From a virus, in the IMG/VR virus record IMGVR_UViG_3300022934_000070, positions 1-35,617 of that record: a stretch of 35,617 bases of DNA; one strand, given 5' to 3'. Under the pieces are notes generated by a model, which was not told the DNA's origin, made no database searches, and saw only the letters and a list, made by a program, of their open reading frames with translations. A program made the translations under genes and the position numbers. Each line of letters opens with the position of its first letter. Position 1 is the stretch's first letter. Below are positions 17,423 to 25,785 of this stretch, in pieces.

Positions 17423-18278
17423 TCATATACTCCTTTGCTAGTTCAACATATGCCACTGTGGGCGGGTTCTTTGCCTGTGACTTTACAGCAGGTAACTCAG
17501 TAAGACTATCCCAGCAATCAAAGCGATAGCTGCAAAATTTACATCCGTCATTAAGGACTTTATTACCTGTGGGCTTGCCACGAAAAGTCTCAGGCACTGG
17601 TTCAAAACATCTTTCAAATTTGTTCTCCTTTACTGTCTGAACCGTATCCTTTATTTGGGATACCTCTTTGTCAATGTCAAGACCTGTAGCTGGTACATAC
17701 TTGAACTGCCCATTGGCCTTGTTCACTACCCACCAGCCACCTGCTTTCTTGCCTGATGCTTTGGCGTACCCAGCTAACTGAGCCACATACCCGAAGCCAT
17801 CACCGCTGGCAAGAGTGTCATAGGATTCAAACTTGTTTCTGTATGACCAGTCTGAAGCTGATTTAATATCATCAACTGCACCATCAATGATGAGGTCATA
17901 ACTACCAGAAACGCTATCGTCACCAAGGTCAAGAGAAACTTTATCCGTGTCTTCATAACTTACTCCTGCTTCTTTGAGGATACCTTTGAAGACAGCTTCA
18001 ACGATGTCTCCAATCATCATATTCATTACGAATGTTGTCGGCAGAGGAACAGCTACCTCTGGCTTGTTCTTATCATACCAGAGTTGACAAGTCGGCCTAC
18101 CTACATTTGACATACGTAGGCTGAACTTGTCACGCTTGTTGCCCCCACCGAACTGACGTGCTGCAGCAGACATCACATCAAGGCCAATCTGTTTGATTGT
18201 CTGTTGTGACATACTTGATTTGCCTGTCACGGCGTTCTCAAGATACTGATGCAGTGCCAGTTCAGCAGGATGCTTCAT
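17415..18278 (-). CDS. PD-(D/E)XK exonuclease with Fe-S cysteines (Cas4/RecB-type, 287 aa)
   Basis: The nuclease core is visible: E94 in a helix (GDIVEAVF), D128 in SGSYDLIID, D137-x-K139 in VDDIKSAS, and a downstream helix with Q167 (YVAQLAGYA). Four cysteines, C64, C246, C249 and C255 (CKFCSYRFDC), have the spacing of the iron-sulphur cluster of AddB/Cas4 nucleases. Such phage enzymes replace T7 gp6 exonuclease in recombination and host DNA degradation. It overlaps the ssDNA-binding gene at its start and the coiled-coil gene at its end. Confidence 0.85.
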   Translation of the reverse strand: MKHPAELALHQYLENAVTGKSSMSQQTIKQIGLDVMSAAARQFGGGNKRDKFSLRMSNVGRPTCQLWYDKNKPEVAVPLPTTFVMNMMIGDIVEAVFKGILKEAGVSYEDTDKVSLDLGDDSVSGSYDLIIDGAVDDIKSASDWSYRNKFESYDTLASGDGFGYVAQLAGYAKASGKKAGGWWVVNKANGQFKYVPATGLDIDKEVSQIKDTVQTVKENKFERCFEPVPETFRGKPTGNKVLNDGCKFCSYRFDCWDSLTELPAVKSQAKNPPTVAYVELAKEYMNG

Positions 18279-19159
18279 TACGCTACCTCTTCTTCTTCAA
18301 AGTCCATATCCACAACATCGTCAATGTTCAACTCATCCAAGTCCTCATCGTGTTTTGACGAAGCCTTTTCTGCGTAGGCATTGATGATGTACTCGTTATA
18401 GTTCTGTACCCATGACATGAAGTCAGCAAACTTCTCTTGGTCATCTTGGGTGAGTTCCACAACATTGGTTACATCTAAAGACGTAATAGGTAGGTAGAAG
18501 CTATTACCGTTAGGCAGCTTACGCTCTTCTGTATTCAGCGTTACGTTATGCTGCACAGGTAGACGCTTCATCTTAGCAAGCTGGTTAAACACACCGCCTA
18601 CAGTCTTGAATGCGTCACGGTTCTCTACTTCCCAAATGAATGGGACAGTATCGACACTAGCTTCTTTGCCATCAGCATCCTTTGGATTGACCAACTCAAC
18701 CGTACCAAGCACAACACGTACTCGTTTGATAGAGCGAATCAATTCCTTCGTAGCATCCGGCAGAGACTTGAAGTCCTCAATCCAGCCTGAAGGCTTACCA
18801 CAGTTAAAGCCACCGTCATTATCTTTCAAGTCCATGTTCAGGCTATCAGCCATGACAGTCTTGACGTAACGATTAGGTGCAGTACCTGTAGCCATGACAA
18901 ACTTCTTGTACATGAAGCGTTGCATGAATGGACGCACGATAGCAGACTCTGCGTAGTACGTAGGCCCATCAGGAATCTCCAGCTTATATGTACCACCTTT
19001 AACTTTGATGGTATCTGTACCTAAGATTGGGGAATGCTGGATACGCAGACGTGCAAGGAACATACCTTGCTTCTTCTGTGATGCAGCTTCATTGGCGATA
19101 CCCATAGCCTTTGCCATCTCAGCGTAGTTATTGGTATCAATTGTTGTAATATCATTCAT
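18278..19159 (-). CDS. Putative single-stranded DNA-binding protein (293 aa)
   Basis: A beta-rich N-terminal and central region (QGMFLARLRIQHSPILGTDT, VKGGTYKLEIPDG) is followed by a highly acidic tail (HDEDLDELNIDDVVDMDFEE) ending the protein. Phage ssDNA-binding proteins such as T7 gp2.5 and T4 gp32 use such tails to contact polymerase and helicase. Its position directly after the polymerase in the operon fits. The start MNDITTID was chosen for AAGGAG nine bases upstream; an upstream in-frame ATG has none. The fold is inferred, not proven. Confidence 0.65.
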   Translation of the reverse strand: MNDITTIDTNNYAEMAKAMGIANEAASQKKQGMFLARLRIQHSPILGTDTIKVKGGTYKLEIPDGPTYYAESAIVRPFMQRFMYKKFVMATGTAPNRYVKTVMADSLNMDLKDNDGGFNCGKPSGWIEDFKSLPDATKELIRSIKRVRVVLGTVELVNPKDADGKEASVDTVPFIWEVENRDAFKTVGGVFNQLAKMKRLPVQHNVTLNTEERKLPNGNSFYLPITSLDVTNVVELTQDDQEKFADFMSWVQNYNEYIINAYAEKASSKHDEDLDELNIDDVVDMDFEEEEVA

Positions 19160-19199
19160 GTTTATTAACTCCTTTCCAGTTGTTAGACGCATAGTTATA

Positions 19200-21242
19200 T
19201 CAGGTTACGTCCTTGGTGTCAAGCCAATTCGGGCCTATTTTTGCCTCTAATAACAGAGGCACATTAAACTCAACTCCCCAGCGTTGGGTGATGAGATAAG
19301 GCAGTGCTTTATTAGTTTCGTCTATGATACTGATAACCCGTGATTCTTCATCTGGGTGTACATCAACAACAATACTGTCATGCACTGTATTCACTATACA
19401 CGATTGCATATCCTTTAGCAACATATCAATGTGCAACAATGCGATAGGCACAATGTCTGCTGTAGCAAACGACTGCACAGGATAATTCTTTATCTGTGTA
19501 AAGTGTGAGATGCGACCACTTGCTTTGCGGTACACATCAGGAAAAGCAAACTCACGACCACTTGGTGTAGTAATCTTGCGTGTGCTTATAGCTTCTTTAG
19601 CCAGTCGGGTATGCCAAGACGCGACTCCTTGGTACTTCTGGTTGAAGTGTGTGTAGTATTCTGACTCAGCGGATGTTCGTCCATAGCCTGTTGCCCCGTA
19701 TAACGGCGCGAATGTATGCGCTTTCGCATCCTGTCTACTCGTAGGCTGACCAGCATCACTAATAACTTTAGCGGTGTATGCGTGTACATCAAATCCAGTA
19801 GATACTTCTTCAATAGCAACTCCATCTTGTGATAGATAGGCAGCAGCACGAAACTCCAACTGTGCAAAGTCAGCTTCCATAATCTTGCCACCAGCAAATC
19901 GTGACACAAATACTTTCTTCACAGGAAACGTGCCGCCACGTGGCATGTTCTGCATGTTAGGGTCTGCACCACTGAACCTGCCAGTAGCTGTACGATGTTG
20001 TAGCAAACGCACATGCAGCTTACCATCCTGCTTTGTGTAGGTCTGTATGCCTTCAACAAAGGAAGATAGGTATGTATCCACGGCACTCAACCTACGTACC
20101 TTAGACAGAAAGTCAACAGCGTCAGACATGCCACGCTGCTTTGCAGCAGACTCAAGCACCTCTAGGTTTTGCTTGCTGGTTGAAAAGCCGTTGGCACTTG
20201 CCCACTTTGGTGAAGGGGGTTTGAACTTGAGGCCAGCCAGCGCACTGGTAGGTGTGAGAGTAAAACCAGCAGTATCACAATTACTGCACCGATTAGGTTT
20301 CGCAAACGGTTCGCCATTCTTCTTCACCTTTCTGATGTAGCCTGTACCACCACAGTCTTTACACTGCTCTGCCACAGTCTTGTACATCTTGTCTGTACCG
20401 CCAGCAATCAAGCTGCGGAAGTCTGCGTCATCCATGTATGGGTCAATAGCGTTGCCCCAATACATCTTGTCCTTGACCTTACGGCTGTAGATTACCCAAG
20501 ACAATTGCTCTGGGCTGTTCAGGTTGATAGGTGTGTCACCCATCAGTTTACGCACATGCTCCTGCAGGTCAGTCTCAAGCTGTTGCTTCTCCTGCTCAAA
20601 CTCTGTACGCACTTGCTCCAACACAGACAAGTCAACCTTGAACCCACGCTGATAGATACGTGCTAGGCACACAGCTACCTGATTGGTCAGGTCTACTGTA
20701 CCACGCAAGCCACTATCTGCTGGTGTATTCAAACGATACATCAGCTTGTCAGCAAGTTGCTGCGTAGCCTGAAGGTCAGCAGATAGATATTCACACAACT
20801 CATTGTATGGTATGTCACGTGTGCTGTAGCCTTGCTTGAAGTATTCCTTCAGCGTGTCCTGCTTCTTGGTGTCCAGTTCGTAACGCTCTGCACATGCCTC
20901 AAGAGACAACGGCTCTTTGATACCACGCTGCAATACATACTCAGCCAGCATCGTGTCAAACACAGGGCCATCATACTTAAAGCCTGACTCCCATAGCCAC
21001 ATCAAATCATATGCAGCATTGTGACAGATGAGTACAGTAGCTTCGTCCAGATACCACTGCACACGCTCGTAGTAATCCTGCTGATTGGGTACATCACTGT
21101 GGTCAAATGGGAAGTGCTGCTCCATACCTTGGTCAGTCAACACACCAATCATAGTCAGTGAGTTCTCTGGCTCAAAGGGGTCAAGGTGCATCTTGCCATC
21201 ACGCTTGGTGACTGTATTCTCTACATCAAGTGTTAGCTTCAT
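19200..21242 (-). CDS. polA: Family-A DNA polymerase with DnaJ-type zinc insert (680 aa)
   Basis: The N-terminal 3'-5' exonuclease has D6/E8 (LTLDVENT), HNAAYDLMWLWE (about 74-85) and Y152/D156 (EYLSADLQATQQL). Polymerase motif A is around D458 (MEADFAQLEFR), motif B is R503...K507...F511...Y515-G516 and motif C is H621-D622 (TVHDSIVVDV). Between the domains, C294KDC297GGTG and C319SNC322 form a DnaJ central-domain-like zinc site, the hallmark reported for HMO-2011-type phages. F511 corresponds to E. coli Pol I F762. It replicates the phage genome with the adjacent helicase and primase. The ATG overlaps the helicase stop. Confidence 0.95.
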   Translation of the reverse strand: MKLTLDVENTVTKRDGKMHLDPFEPENSLTMIGVLTDQGMEQHFPFDHSDVPNQQDYYERVQWYLDEATVLICHNAAYDLMWLWESGFKYDGPVFDTMLAEYVLQRGIKEPLSLEACAERYELDTKKQDTLKEYFKQGYSTRDIPYNELCEYLSADLQATQQLADKLMYRLNTPADSGLRGTVDLTNQVAVCLARIYQRGFKVDLSVLEQVRTEFEQEKQQLETDLQEHVRKLMGDTPINLNSPEQLSWVIYSRKVKDKMYWGNAIDPYMDDADFRSLIAGGTDKMYKTVAEQCKDCGGTGYIRKVKKNGEPFAKPNRCSNCDTAGFTLTPTSALAGLKFKPPSPKWASANGFSTSKQNLEVLESAAKQRGMSDAVDFLSKVRRLSAVDTYLSSFVEGIQTYTKQDGKLHVRLLQHRTATGRFSGADPNMQNMPRGGTFPVKKVFVSRFAGGKIMEADFAQLEFRAAAYLSQDGVAIEEVSTGFDVHAYTAKVISDAGQPTSRQDAKAHTFAPLYGATGYGRTSAESEYYTHFNQKYQGVASWHTRLAKEAISTRKITTPSGREFAFPDVYRKASGRISHFTQIKNYPVQSFATADIVPIALLHIDMLLKDMQSCIVNTVHDSIVVDVHPDEESRVISIIDETNKALPYLITQRWGVEFNVPLLLEAKIGPNWLDTKDVT

Positions 21243-22465
21243 CCTGTGTACCTCGCTGTTTGATAATCCAAGTCCACATTAACCATACCATGCCAGCCTG
21301 TCAACTTGTTCTTCACGACATTGACATGCCGCATTGGACTGTCCTCTTCCTCACCTTCTATCTGTGCATTGGTCTTGCCAATCAGTATCATCAGGTCAGC
21401 TTCAGCAGCCTTACCTGTACGTGAGCCTTCCATCATTGACTGATTAAGCTGTGACCTACCCTCTGCCTCTGCTGATAGCTGAGACATATAGAACACGGCA
21501 CAGTCATATGATTTGGCAATCTGCCTTGCGTAGATAGCACATGCCTTGAGTGCTTCGTCTTGCCGTGCAAAGGAACCCTGCACAGAGAACTTGTCACCCA
21601 TGTCAAGCACCAACACGTCAGGCTTGTATGACTTGCATACAGACTCAACCCATGCCATGTCACGACCACCAGCCTCTTTAATCTTGATGTTGTTCATCAC
21701 AGGTTCATAGAGTGCCTTGGCTTTGCTCATGTTGTCACGTACCTCACGTGCAGACATACCAGATGCTGCAGTCAGATAACGTGCGCCGACACGGTGAGTA
21801 GGTTCTTCGTTACATAAGATAATGCACTTGGCACCCTGATGTGCGAAACCGCCCGGCGCAGCAATCAAGCTGGCGTGGAAGGATGTCTTACCTGTGTTGG
21901 GTCTAGCACCCACTTCGATAAGCTGACCACCACTGACACCCTCTACCTTGCGTGTTAAGCTAGGCAGGTTGAATGTCCAACGTGCTTCCAACTCAGCTTT
22001 AGCCATGAGTGTTTCGATAGTGATGTCATCCCACTCAATATTGAGATTGGGAATGAAGTCATCACCATAACGCTCAAGCAGATTGCGTAGCTTCTCAAGT
22101 GTAGCGGCATCACCATTGACCATATCAAATCCGATATTCGCAACGTCTTCGCCAACAACCTGCTGGAATAGTTTGGATAGCACCTCTTGTGCTATGTCAC
22201 TGCCCATTGGTTGCTCACGCTTGATAGAAGCAAACATAGAAGCATAGCCCTGCTTCTGTGCTGTAGTCAGCGTAGGATTGTTTGACATGAACAACGCCTC
22301 AACCTCATCGGGTGTGACGGTGCGTTCATACCTATCCATAGCTGTGTCGATAGCCTCTTTGATTTTACGTGCGTCCTTGCTGAACAAACGTGGTGGGCAT
22401 TTGCTACCACGGTGGTCATCATAGAACGACTTATCCATCAGGCTTCTAATGATTGATAATTCCAT
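21239..22465 (-). CDS. DnaB/T7 gp4-type replicative helicase (408 aa)
   Basis: A RecA-fold ATPase with Walker A GARPNTGKTS (186-195) and Walker B VLVLDMGD (D288), followed by YMSQLSAEAEGR, the region of helicase motif H3. The N-terminal about 150 residues are helical, like a DnaB N-domain, and carry no primase. The primase is a separate gene just upstream, whereas T7 fuses the two. GGAG is seven bases before the ATG, which overlaps the primase gene by 20 bases. It should form a hexamer and unwind the fork ahead of the polymerase. Confidence 0.9.
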   Translation of the reverse strand: MELSIIRSLMDKSFYDDHRGSKCPPRLFSKDARKIKEAIDTAMDRYERTVTPDEVEALFMSNNPTLTTAQKQGYASMFASIKREQPMGSDIAQEVLSKLFQQVVGEDVANIGFDMVNGDAATLEKLRNLLERYGDDFIPNLNIEWDDITIETLMAKAELEARWTFNLPSLTRKVEGVSGGQLIEVGARPNTGKTSFHASLIAAPGGFAHQGAKCIILCNEEPTHRVGARYLTAASGMSAREVRDNMSKAKALYEPVMNNIKIKEAGGRDMAWVESVCKSYKPDVLVLDMGDKFSVQGSFARQDEALKACAIYARQIAKSYDCAVFYMSQLSAEAEGRSQLNQSMMEGSRTGKAAEADLMILIGKTNAQIEGEEEDSPMRHVNVVKNKLTGWHGMVNVDLDYQTARYTG

Positions 22466-23216
22466 ACAAGTTCTCCATATCTGTCGGGTTACGATATTTC
22501 AAATCATCTTTCAAACGTAGGACACGAACATCGTTTACATGCCCACGTAGTTCCTTTGCCATCTGCAAAGTCTTTGGTAATGCATCGGGGTCTAATGCTA
22601 TTACGGCTGTTGAGAACTGTGCAAGATACCCTTTATGCGACTCTTGGAGAGATGTGCCAAGTATCGCAACCCCGACAAAGGATTCGCCACCAACCACGGC
22701 TGCACTCACACAGTCCTCAACAACAACTGCGACTTTACCACAACCATGTGTGTATGGCAAGCCACTTTTTCCATATCGTTTCCATTTAGGTAGACGCTTG
22801 CCGATAGCACGGCCTGTAGCGTCCACTGTTTTGCCATCATGTACAACAGGGAACACAACCCTGTCATCCTTCACATCATACAACACACCCAACTCATCGG
22901 GGTCTAGCTTGTACCTGTAGCAGAACGCCAACACGGTACGCTTGTTTCTATGTGGTACGATGTACTGAGGCATATCAAATGTCTCATCGGCAAAGTCAGC
23001 CACGTTACCCATACTGCCACGTATGTCATCGACAGTTAGGTGTACACGGTTCCCGCCGCTTACATTGCAGGAAGCCTTGTAACAATTCCACACAAGACTA
23101 CCCAAGTTATTAGTAATAGTGAATGTCTTGTACCCACCACAGTTAGGACAGTCCATACGTTTAGTCTGTCCATTGGGTACATCTATATCACTTATAATGT
23201 TATATATATTATTCAT
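22446..23216 (-). CDS. DNA primase, zinc-finger plus TOPRIM (256 aa)
   Basis: The zinc-binding site is C23-P-N-C26 with C45 and C50 (WNCYKASC). The catalytic region includes VVFPVVHDGKTVDATGR, and the TOPRIM core VAVVVEDCVSAAVVG (about 165-180) plus VIALDPDALPK gives the Glu and DxD metal ligands. It lays RNA primers for lagging-strand synthesis. It equals the primase half of T7 gp4 without the helicase half, which is the next gene. GGAGAG lies upstream in the short gap after the integrase. Confidence 0.9.
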   Translation of the reverse strand: MNNIYNIISDIDVPNGQTKRMDCPNCGGYKTFTITNNLGSLVWNCYKASCNVSGGNRVHLTVDDIRGSMGNVADFADETFDMPQYIVPHRNKRTVLAFCYRYKLDPDELGVLYDVKDDRVVFPVVHDGKTVDATGRAIGKRLPKWKRYGKSGLPYTHGCGKVAVVVEDCVSAAVVGGESFVGVAILGTSLQESHKGYLAQFSTAVIALDPDALPKTLQMAKELRGHVNDVRVLRLKDDLKYRNPTDMENLYGIINH

Positions 23217-23241
23217 TATATATCACTCTCCTTTGCGGCAG

Positions 23242-24120
23242 TTAAGTGCTTTTACCATGTGCTTTACGTGTTGTCAATGCATTATTTGCACTGGCGTATG
23301 TATTTTTCATGTATGGTTTCACCGATTGTGGATTACTGTGTCCTGTAACCGACATGATTTGTCCCATAGGCACACCTGCCTCTACCATTTGTGTTGTACC
23401 AGTGCGGCGCAAGTCCATCAGACGTAGTTCTTCGGACAGCCCAGCTTCCCGCATGACAGCCCTTCCAGCTTTGGACAGTCTCTCCATGCTGTATGGCTGG
23501 TACTCGCCCTGCACAGGCGTTGTGCGCGGAACAACGTACTGTTGAAAGCCGAAGTCTTGCTCCTGTTGTGTCAGCATCTCAAGCAAGTCATCTTCGATTG
23601 GTAAAGTTACCTCTGCCCTACGCTTAGACTGCTCAAGATATAGCTTGCGTTCCTCTAGGTCAATATTGTCCCACGTCAGCAGACGCATATCACCTAGACG
23701 TTGGCACCATTCGTATGCCATGTGTACAATCAGGCCAATGCTACGCCATTGAAACTCACCATAGGCAGTGTCAAGGAAGTTGCGTACATCATCCTCAGTC
23801 CACACAACTTTGCGTTGTGGTGGTGTCTTGCGTCTGACGTTGGCAAAGGGATTGACTGTAGCATACTCCATGTCAATAGCGTAACGAAACAGAATAGATG
23901 ACACAGTACATACGTGGTTGGCAAGGCTAATGCCTCGCTCAACCCATGCTTCGTATGCGTGTTTGGCTTGCTTACTTGTGAGTTCACAAAAATTCACAGA
24001 GCCAAAATCATCTAACATGACACTAAGAAAGTATTGATAGTCTTTCTTAGTTCTGTCTCGTAACATCTTGAAATCATTGGAATTGTAGTACTTGTCAACT
24101 AGTTGCTGCACTGTCTTCAT
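23242..24120 (-). CDS. int: Tyrosine recombinase / phage integrase (292 aa)
   Basis: It has an N-terminal SAM-like DNA-binding domain (about 1-100) and a catalytic domain with R141 (CQRLGDMRLLTW), K166, R238 (LMDLRRTG), H261 (VTGHSN) and the nucleophile Y270 (KPYMKN). The position normally occupied by the first catalytic His is M235, a substitution tolerated in some phage integrases. It lies inside the replication operon between a nuclease-like gene, which it overlaps by 26 bases, and the primase. It has no separate promoter that I can see. No attP site was identified. Confidence 0.93.
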   Translation of the reverse strand: MKTVQQLVDKYYNSNDFKMLRDRTKKDYQYFLSVMLDDFGSVNFCELTSKQAKHAYEAWVERGISLANHVCTVSSILFRYAIDMEYATVNPFANVRRKTPPQRKVVWTEDDVRNFLDTAYGEFQWRSIGLIVHMAYEWCQRLGDMRLLTWDNIDLEERKLYLEQSKRRAEVTLPIEDDLLEMLTQQEQDFGFQQYVVPRTTPVQGEYQPYSMERLSKAGRAVMREAGLSEELRLMDLRRTGTTQMVEAGVPMGQIMSVTGHSNPQSVKPYMKNTYASANNALTTRKAHGKST

Positions 24121-24562
24121 TTTTACTCACCTTATATACGTTGTTGCGTATCACTGTTCCGGTTTCATCCACCGTGTATTCATTACGGTGTCTAACTTCA
24201 CCATCTATTCTATCACCATTGGTGTCAAAAAATAGTTTTACTTTGACACTATCTTCATACACAACACCCTTATATTGTGTTACCATTTTAACACCTAGTT
24301 TTTTCTGTTCAGCACTTAGATTACTTGTACCAACACTAATCATTGAGTTCTGCATTTCATAAACTATAGGGGTTTTTGCATCGTATAAAAATACTTCACC
24401 TGTATCTTTATCTAAGACGATAAAATCCACGGGGCCGCTACACCCCATGTTCTTGAATACCTCATACCCCATGTTTAGAAAGTGGAGACATATGTCTATC
24501 TCCGATATGTCTCCCTTCCTAGATGGTGATTTGTAATCACTGGTGTTTTCTGTGGGTGTCAT
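24095..24562 (-). CDS. Putative PD-(D/E)XK nuclease (155 aa)
   Basis: The N-terminal RKGDISEIDICLHFLNMGYE is a helix with E21, followed by GPVDFIVLD (D46) and VFLYDAKT (D61-x-K63). This E...D...(D/E)xK order and the NMGYEVFKNMGCSGP linkage match small restriction-fold or resolvase-like nucleases. The remaining 90 residues are beta-rich and charged. It overlaps DUF932 (ATGA) at its start and the integrase at its end. It could aid host DNA degradation or integration; the D-x-K variant makes activity uncertain. Confidence 0.6.
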   Translation of the reverse strand: MTPTENTSDYKSPSRKGDISEIDICLHFLNMGYEVFKNMGCSGPVDFIVLDKDTGEVFLYDAKTPIVYEMQNSMISVGTSNLSAEQKKLGVKMVTQYKGVVYEDSVKVKLFFDTNGDRIDGEVRHRNEYTVDETGTVIRNNVYKVSKNEDSAATS

Positions 24563-25407
24563 GCTGCAATCAACTCCTTGAATGGCTTACTCTCAATCCA
24601 CTGCGACACCTTGTTCTCACGTTGGAACATAGACACAGCGTTGGTATCCTTGCCAGTGTTACGCAAGGCAAAACCATTACGTTCATCGGCATACGATGCA
24701 TAGTTGGTGAATGCAGAGTATAATGCCCAGACATTCTGTCCACGCACTGATGCCTCTTGGTTGTACAAGGTAAGCATCTTGTCTGCTGTGCGGTCAGACT
24801 TTAGCAGGGACTCAAGCATAGCTTTGACATCACCAACAAACAAAGGCTTGTTAGCCCAACCCTGCAAGCGTTCTGATTGTGCATAGAATGACTGCGTAGA
24901 TTCACGCAAGTCACGGATAAACCTGTCCATGCTGAAGTTGGCAGAGTTCTTACGCCGCACCTTGTCATGCTCGCCACGAATCATACCGTTGGTGCAGAAG
25001 AAATCTATAGCACCAAAGAATGTCTGGTTGGAACAGCTACCATCAATACCATGCAAAGCAATGATACGCTGTGCAATGGTAGTGCTGTGCTTGTCTGTCT
25101 CAATACGAGCAGTCACGTTAGGCAGTGTCATGTCGAGCATAGCCCACGCATTCTGTCGAGCAATGTTCCACTTCATGTTCATGCCTTCGCACTCAGCTTC
25201 GCCAAGGTTCTCTGTGATGGTGTCATGTACACCCTCAAAGAAATCAGCGTGGCTGGCACAGTTGAACGTGTCACCTACCACACCAATGTAGTCACCTGTG
25301 TTACCGTTGATGACATACTTCTTGTCCTTCACCTTAGTAGGCTCAAACATTACGTCAAAGTTTAATTCATCCGGCATCATGTTACTCATAGGGAAATCAA
25401 ACGGCAT
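24559..25407 (-). CDS. DUF932 phage/plasmid-like protein (282 aa)
   Basis: The layout KKYVINGNTGDYIGVVGDTF near residue 30, FFCTNGMIRGEHDKVRRKNS near 145 and the TxYGLYNAxT-like NVWALYSAFTNYAS near 230 is characteristic of DUF932, a family common on phages and plasmids and of unknown biochemical role. GGAG is seven bases before the ATG. It lies upstream of the nuclease-like gene and integrase and is co-transcribed with them. Confidence 0.8.
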   Translation of the reverse strand: MPFDFPMSNMMPDELNFDVMFEPTKVKDKKYVINGNTGDYIGVVGDTFNCASHADFFEGVHDTITENLGEAECEGMNMKWNIARQNAWAMLDMTLPNVTARIETDKHSTTIAQRIIALHGIDGSCSNQTFFGAIDFFCTNGMIRGEHDKVRRKNSANFSMDRFIRDLRESTQSFYAQSERLQGWANKPLFVGDVKAMLESLLKSDRTADKMLTLYNQEASVRGQNVWALYSAFTNYASYADERNGFALRNTGKDTNAVSMFQRENKVSQWIESKPFKELIAA

Positions 25408-25409
25408 AT

Positions 25410-25691
25410 CTATTCTCCTTTCAGGTTGAATTGAAATTGTAATGTGTCATTGGCATGAGACAGTTCCTGCAGTTCATATGCAGATACAGCCGCTATGCCA
25501 CCCATGTCTGGGTATAGTGCAGTATCCAGTATATTGTCAAGCAGTTCATACACTGCTGTGACTGCCTTACGTTGCTCATCGGATAGCTTGTCTACCCTCT
25601 TGCTACGCTCTTGCTTTTCTTTCTCACGTATCTTTTCCCAATACGCCATGCGTTGCTTGGGTGTCATGTTGTGGTATTCCATTTTCGGCAT
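25410..25691 (-). CDS. Hypothetical helical protein (93 aa)
   Basis: A charged N-terminal helix (MTPKQRMAYWEKIREKEKQE) is followed by a second helical segment (RKAVTAVYELLDNILDTALY). The ATG MPKMEYHN has AAGGAG seven bases upstream; a TTG two codons earlier is less likely. It ends two bases before DUF932 and provides that gene's ribosome site. It overlaps a 53-residue frame. Function unknown. Confidence 0.6.
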   Translation of the reverse strand: MPKMEYHNMTPKQRMAYWEKIREKEKQERSKRVDKLSDEQRKAVTAVYELLDNILDTALYPDMGGIAAVSAYELQELSHANDTLQFQFNLKGE

Positions 25692-25785
25692 TTTCAATCT
25701 CCTTTTTATACTCGTTTAACATATCATCACGCAGTTTAACTAGACTATCCCAATATTCTTTGTCCAATATATCTAGCACATCCAT
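25624..25785 (-). CDS. Small overlapping protein (53 aa)
   Basis: The frame starts inside the end of the 163-residue gene (GGAG nine bases before the ATG), encodes MDVLDILDKEYWDSLVKLRD and continues helical, then runs 68 bases into the following gene in another register. The non-overlapped first half reads like a real helix; the overlapped tail is less typical. No family is recognised. Confidence 0.42.
   Translation of the reverse strand: MDVLDILDKEYWDSLVKLRDDMLNEYKKEIENAENGIPQHDTQATHGVLGKDT

Noticed and set aside
23217-23241. attP next to the integrase
   Set aside because: The gap is only 25 bases, mostly the primase ribosome site, and no core repeat or tRNA-like segment is visible.
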